The translations under genes and the position numbers were made by a program. The notes below the pieces were generated by a model that saw only the letters and a program-made list of their open reading frames with translations, was not told the origin of the DNA and searched no databases. This document shows positions 4,235-5,701 of a stretch of 5,701 nucleotides of DNA, in pieces; position 1 is the stretch's first letter; every line of letters starts with the position of its first letter. Origin of the DNA: Desulfobacterales bacterium (GTDB lineage Bacteria > Desulfobacterota > Desulfobacteria > Desulfobacterales > Desulfobacteraceae); contig JAKSBB010000539.1 in the NCBI GenBank assembly GCA_022361315.1, positions 1 through 5,701 of the forward strand, read 5' to 3'.

Positions 4235-5701
4235 GTGTCTGTTTTTCCTTTTTTCAATGGTTTTTCACACAAAGCGACTCCTGTTGGCAGGTATTTAAAA
4301 TCCTTTGTTCTGGGGGTGGTCTTGGCAACCGTATGCTGCTCCCCGGTATTCGCAACGGCTGACAGCGATACCAGCAAAACCATTGCCTCCGAAGAAGTGG
4401 TGCAAAACGAGATTCAGGAAACAGACACAACAGAAGCCGATTCTCAAGCAAATGCCGCAGATGCAAAACAGGTATTGCCGGAGGATGAAGCCGAATCACT
4501 TGATAAAATCGAAAGCCCGGCGTTGCAAAGTATGAGCATTGTCACATCGGCTCCCGGTGAAGACATTGCCGAATCAGAGGCCTTTCCCAGGCCGATGGTA
4601 ACCACCATGCAGAATGCCGCGTATACTGGTGCGGCCACAGCTTCCATTCCCATTCTTGTCCCTCCGGGCCGGGCAGGCATGCAGCCCGAAATCAGCCTGG
4701 ATTATAATTCCTACCGGGGCAACGGCTGGATCGGCATGGGCTGGGACATTGAAATGGGCGCCATCAAACGCGCCGTAAAACGCGGGGTTGACTATGCTGC
4801 AGACCGTTATGAGGTAGATCTTGGCAACGGTGCTTTGGAGCTGGTTTCCCGTACGGACTGGGGCAATAATTATTACGGCGCAAAAATCGAAGGAGGATTC
4901 ACCAAGTACTATTACAACACCTCCTCCGGCGGTTGGGAAGCATGGGGAAAGGACGGCACCCGGTATTATTTCGGTACGACTTCCGCATCCCGCCAGGATG
5001 ATCCGGATGACAGCAGCCGGGTGTTTAAATGGTGCCTGGATAAGGTGGTGGACACCAACGGTAATTATATGACGTTGTCTTATACCAAGGACCGGGGACA
5101 GATATATCTATCCACAATCGACTATGCCGGCAGACAGGGCAGTCCTGCCAAATCCCCGTCAAATTCTGTTGTTTTTTACCTTGAGGATGTAAGGACGGAT
5201 ATCGCTTCCGAATTTACCGCGCTTTTTGAGGTCGTGACATCCAAACGGCTTAAAAGCATAAAAGTACAAAGTAATTCCGGAACTTCCAGAGCCTATGCCC
5301 TGAGTTATAAAACAACCACAGAGACATCCAGGTCGATGCTTGAGCAGGTCGATAACTACGGCAGGGATGCCGTTTTAGATGCAGCAGGAAATCTTCTTTC
5401 TGGTACAAAGTACGCTCCTGTCGAGCTTACATATTCCGATGACACGCTATCCATGACTACTCCCGTGCTAAGCAACTATGCATACGGCGGCGGGTGGTCG
5501 CCGCCCCAGGCACTTATCGGAGACTTCAACGGAGACGGTATTTCAGATACGGCCTCTTTTATGTACGAAAGCAATAACTGGCGGGTCAACACGTTCATTG
5601 GCAATGGGACAGGCTCTTTTCCCCAGCTTTCAAGTACAATGGATTATAATAACGGCGTCGGCTCGTCTCCGATTGCGACAGTGGGAGATTTCAACGGGGA
5701 T
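4235..5701 (+). CDS. Secreted SpvB/TcaC-like protein with FG-GAP (VCBS) repeats, cut by the window edge
   Basis: An open frame of 489 codons with no stop before the right edge. Residues 1-40 form a signal peptide with a long n-region, a hydrophobic core near 23-35 and a probable cleavage after SPVFA (40). Residues 41-124 are an acidic Ser/Thr/Glu-rich spacer. From about 127 the SpvB/TcaC N-terminal signature is clear: YTGAATASIPILVPPGRAG (130-148), EISLDYNSYRGNGWIGMGW (152-170). A first FG-GAP/VCBS unit starts at DFNGDG (430-435, Ca2+-binding DxNxDG loop) and a second at DFNGD (485-489), 55 residues apart. In Salmonella SpvB and insecticidal Tc proteins this N-terminal module precedes toxin or translocation parts; in free-living bacteria such genes often continue into Rhs-type repeats and a variable C-terminus. 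None of that is visible here, so activity cannot be assigned. Export to the periplasm or surface is supported; toxin function is only possible. Confidence 0.9.
   Translation, partial: MSVFPFFNGFSHKATPVGRYLKSFVLGVVLATVCCSPVFATADSDTSKTIASEEVVQNEIQETDTTEADSQANAADAKQVLPEDEAESLDKIESPALQSMSIVTSAPGEDIAESEAFPRPMVTTMQNAAYTGAATASIPILVPPGRAGMQPEISLDYNSYRGNGWIGMGWDIEMGAIKRAVKRGVDYAADRYEVDLGNGALELVSRTDWGNNYYGAKIEGGFTKYYYNTSSGGWEAWGKDGTRYYFGTTSASRQDDPDDSSRVFKWCLDKVVDTNGNYMTLSYTKDRGQIYLSTIDYAGRQGSPAKSPSNSVVFYLEDVRTDIASEFTALFEVVTSKRLKSIKVQSNSGTSRAYALSYKTTTETSRSMLEQVDNYGRDAVLDAAGNLLSGTKYAPVELTYSDDTLSMTTPVLSNYAYGGGWSPPQALIGDFNGDGISDTASFMYESNNWRVNTFIGNGTGSFPQLSSTMDYNNGVGSSPIATVGDFNGD

Noticed and set aside
4332..4346. 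Possible lipoprotein lipobox around the Cys pair in the signal peptide
   Set aside because: The residue before the first Cys is Val, which does not fit the usual Gly/Ala/Ser at -1. The SPVFA site gives a better signal peptidase I cleavage.
1..5701. CRISPR array, tRNA, rRNA, insertion sequence or attachment site
   Set aside because: No regularly spaced repeats, cloverleaf-like segments, transposase motifs or paired terminal repeats were found on reading both strands.

Overview
The window reads as chromosomal DNA of a Gram-negative bacterium. The coding regions look moderately GC-rich and the spacers AT-rich. The best guess is a Desulfobacterota (deltaproteobacterial) lineage. This rests on the style of the acyl-CoA synthetase, the HDOD, PilZ and HD-GYP signalling genes, a -24/-12 (sigma-54) type promoter, and a large SpvB/FG-GAP secreted protein. 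The taxonomic call is an inference from protein style, not something the sequence proves.

Layout: (1) Bases 1-223 hold no gene I can support and have odd base composition (A-rich, very poor in T). They run abruptly into the C-terminal half of a fatty-acid/AMP-forming acyl-CoA synthetase on the + strand, recognisable from about 220 to its stop at 1098. The N-terminal half is absent. (2) A hairpin lies at 1132-1172 in the short gap between this gene and a convergent gene. (3) On the minus strand, read from right to left, are three signalling genes. An HDOD protein (3978-2917) overlaps by one base a PilZ domain fused to a LuxR-type helix-turn-helix (2917-2366). After a hairpin terminator and a probable sigma-54 promoter comes an HD-GYP protein (2163-1174). 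(4) A 256-base AT-rich divergent spacer (3979-4234) carries good sigma-70-like promoters in both directions, plus a perfect palindrome abutting one of them. (5) On the + strand from 4235, starting with GTG, a secreted SpvB/TcaC-type protein with FG-GAP/VCBS repeats runs off the right edge (489 codons visible).

How the genes may work together: the minus-strand cluster looks like a cyclic-di-GMP output and turnover module. It has a degenerate HDOD scaffold, a PilZ-HTH protein that could turn c-di-GMP level into transcription, and an HD-GYP protein that keeps the motif of c-di-GMP phosphodiesterases. The PilZ-HTH regulator is encoded next to a divergent promoter region serving a large exported protein. 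A regulatory link between them is an attractive but untested inference.

The items most worth a second look are the PilZ-LuxR fusion, the palindrome next to the secreted-protein promoter, the -24/-12 promoter with paired repeats before the HD-GYP gene, and the abrupt loss of the synthetase N-terminus in compositionally odd sequence.
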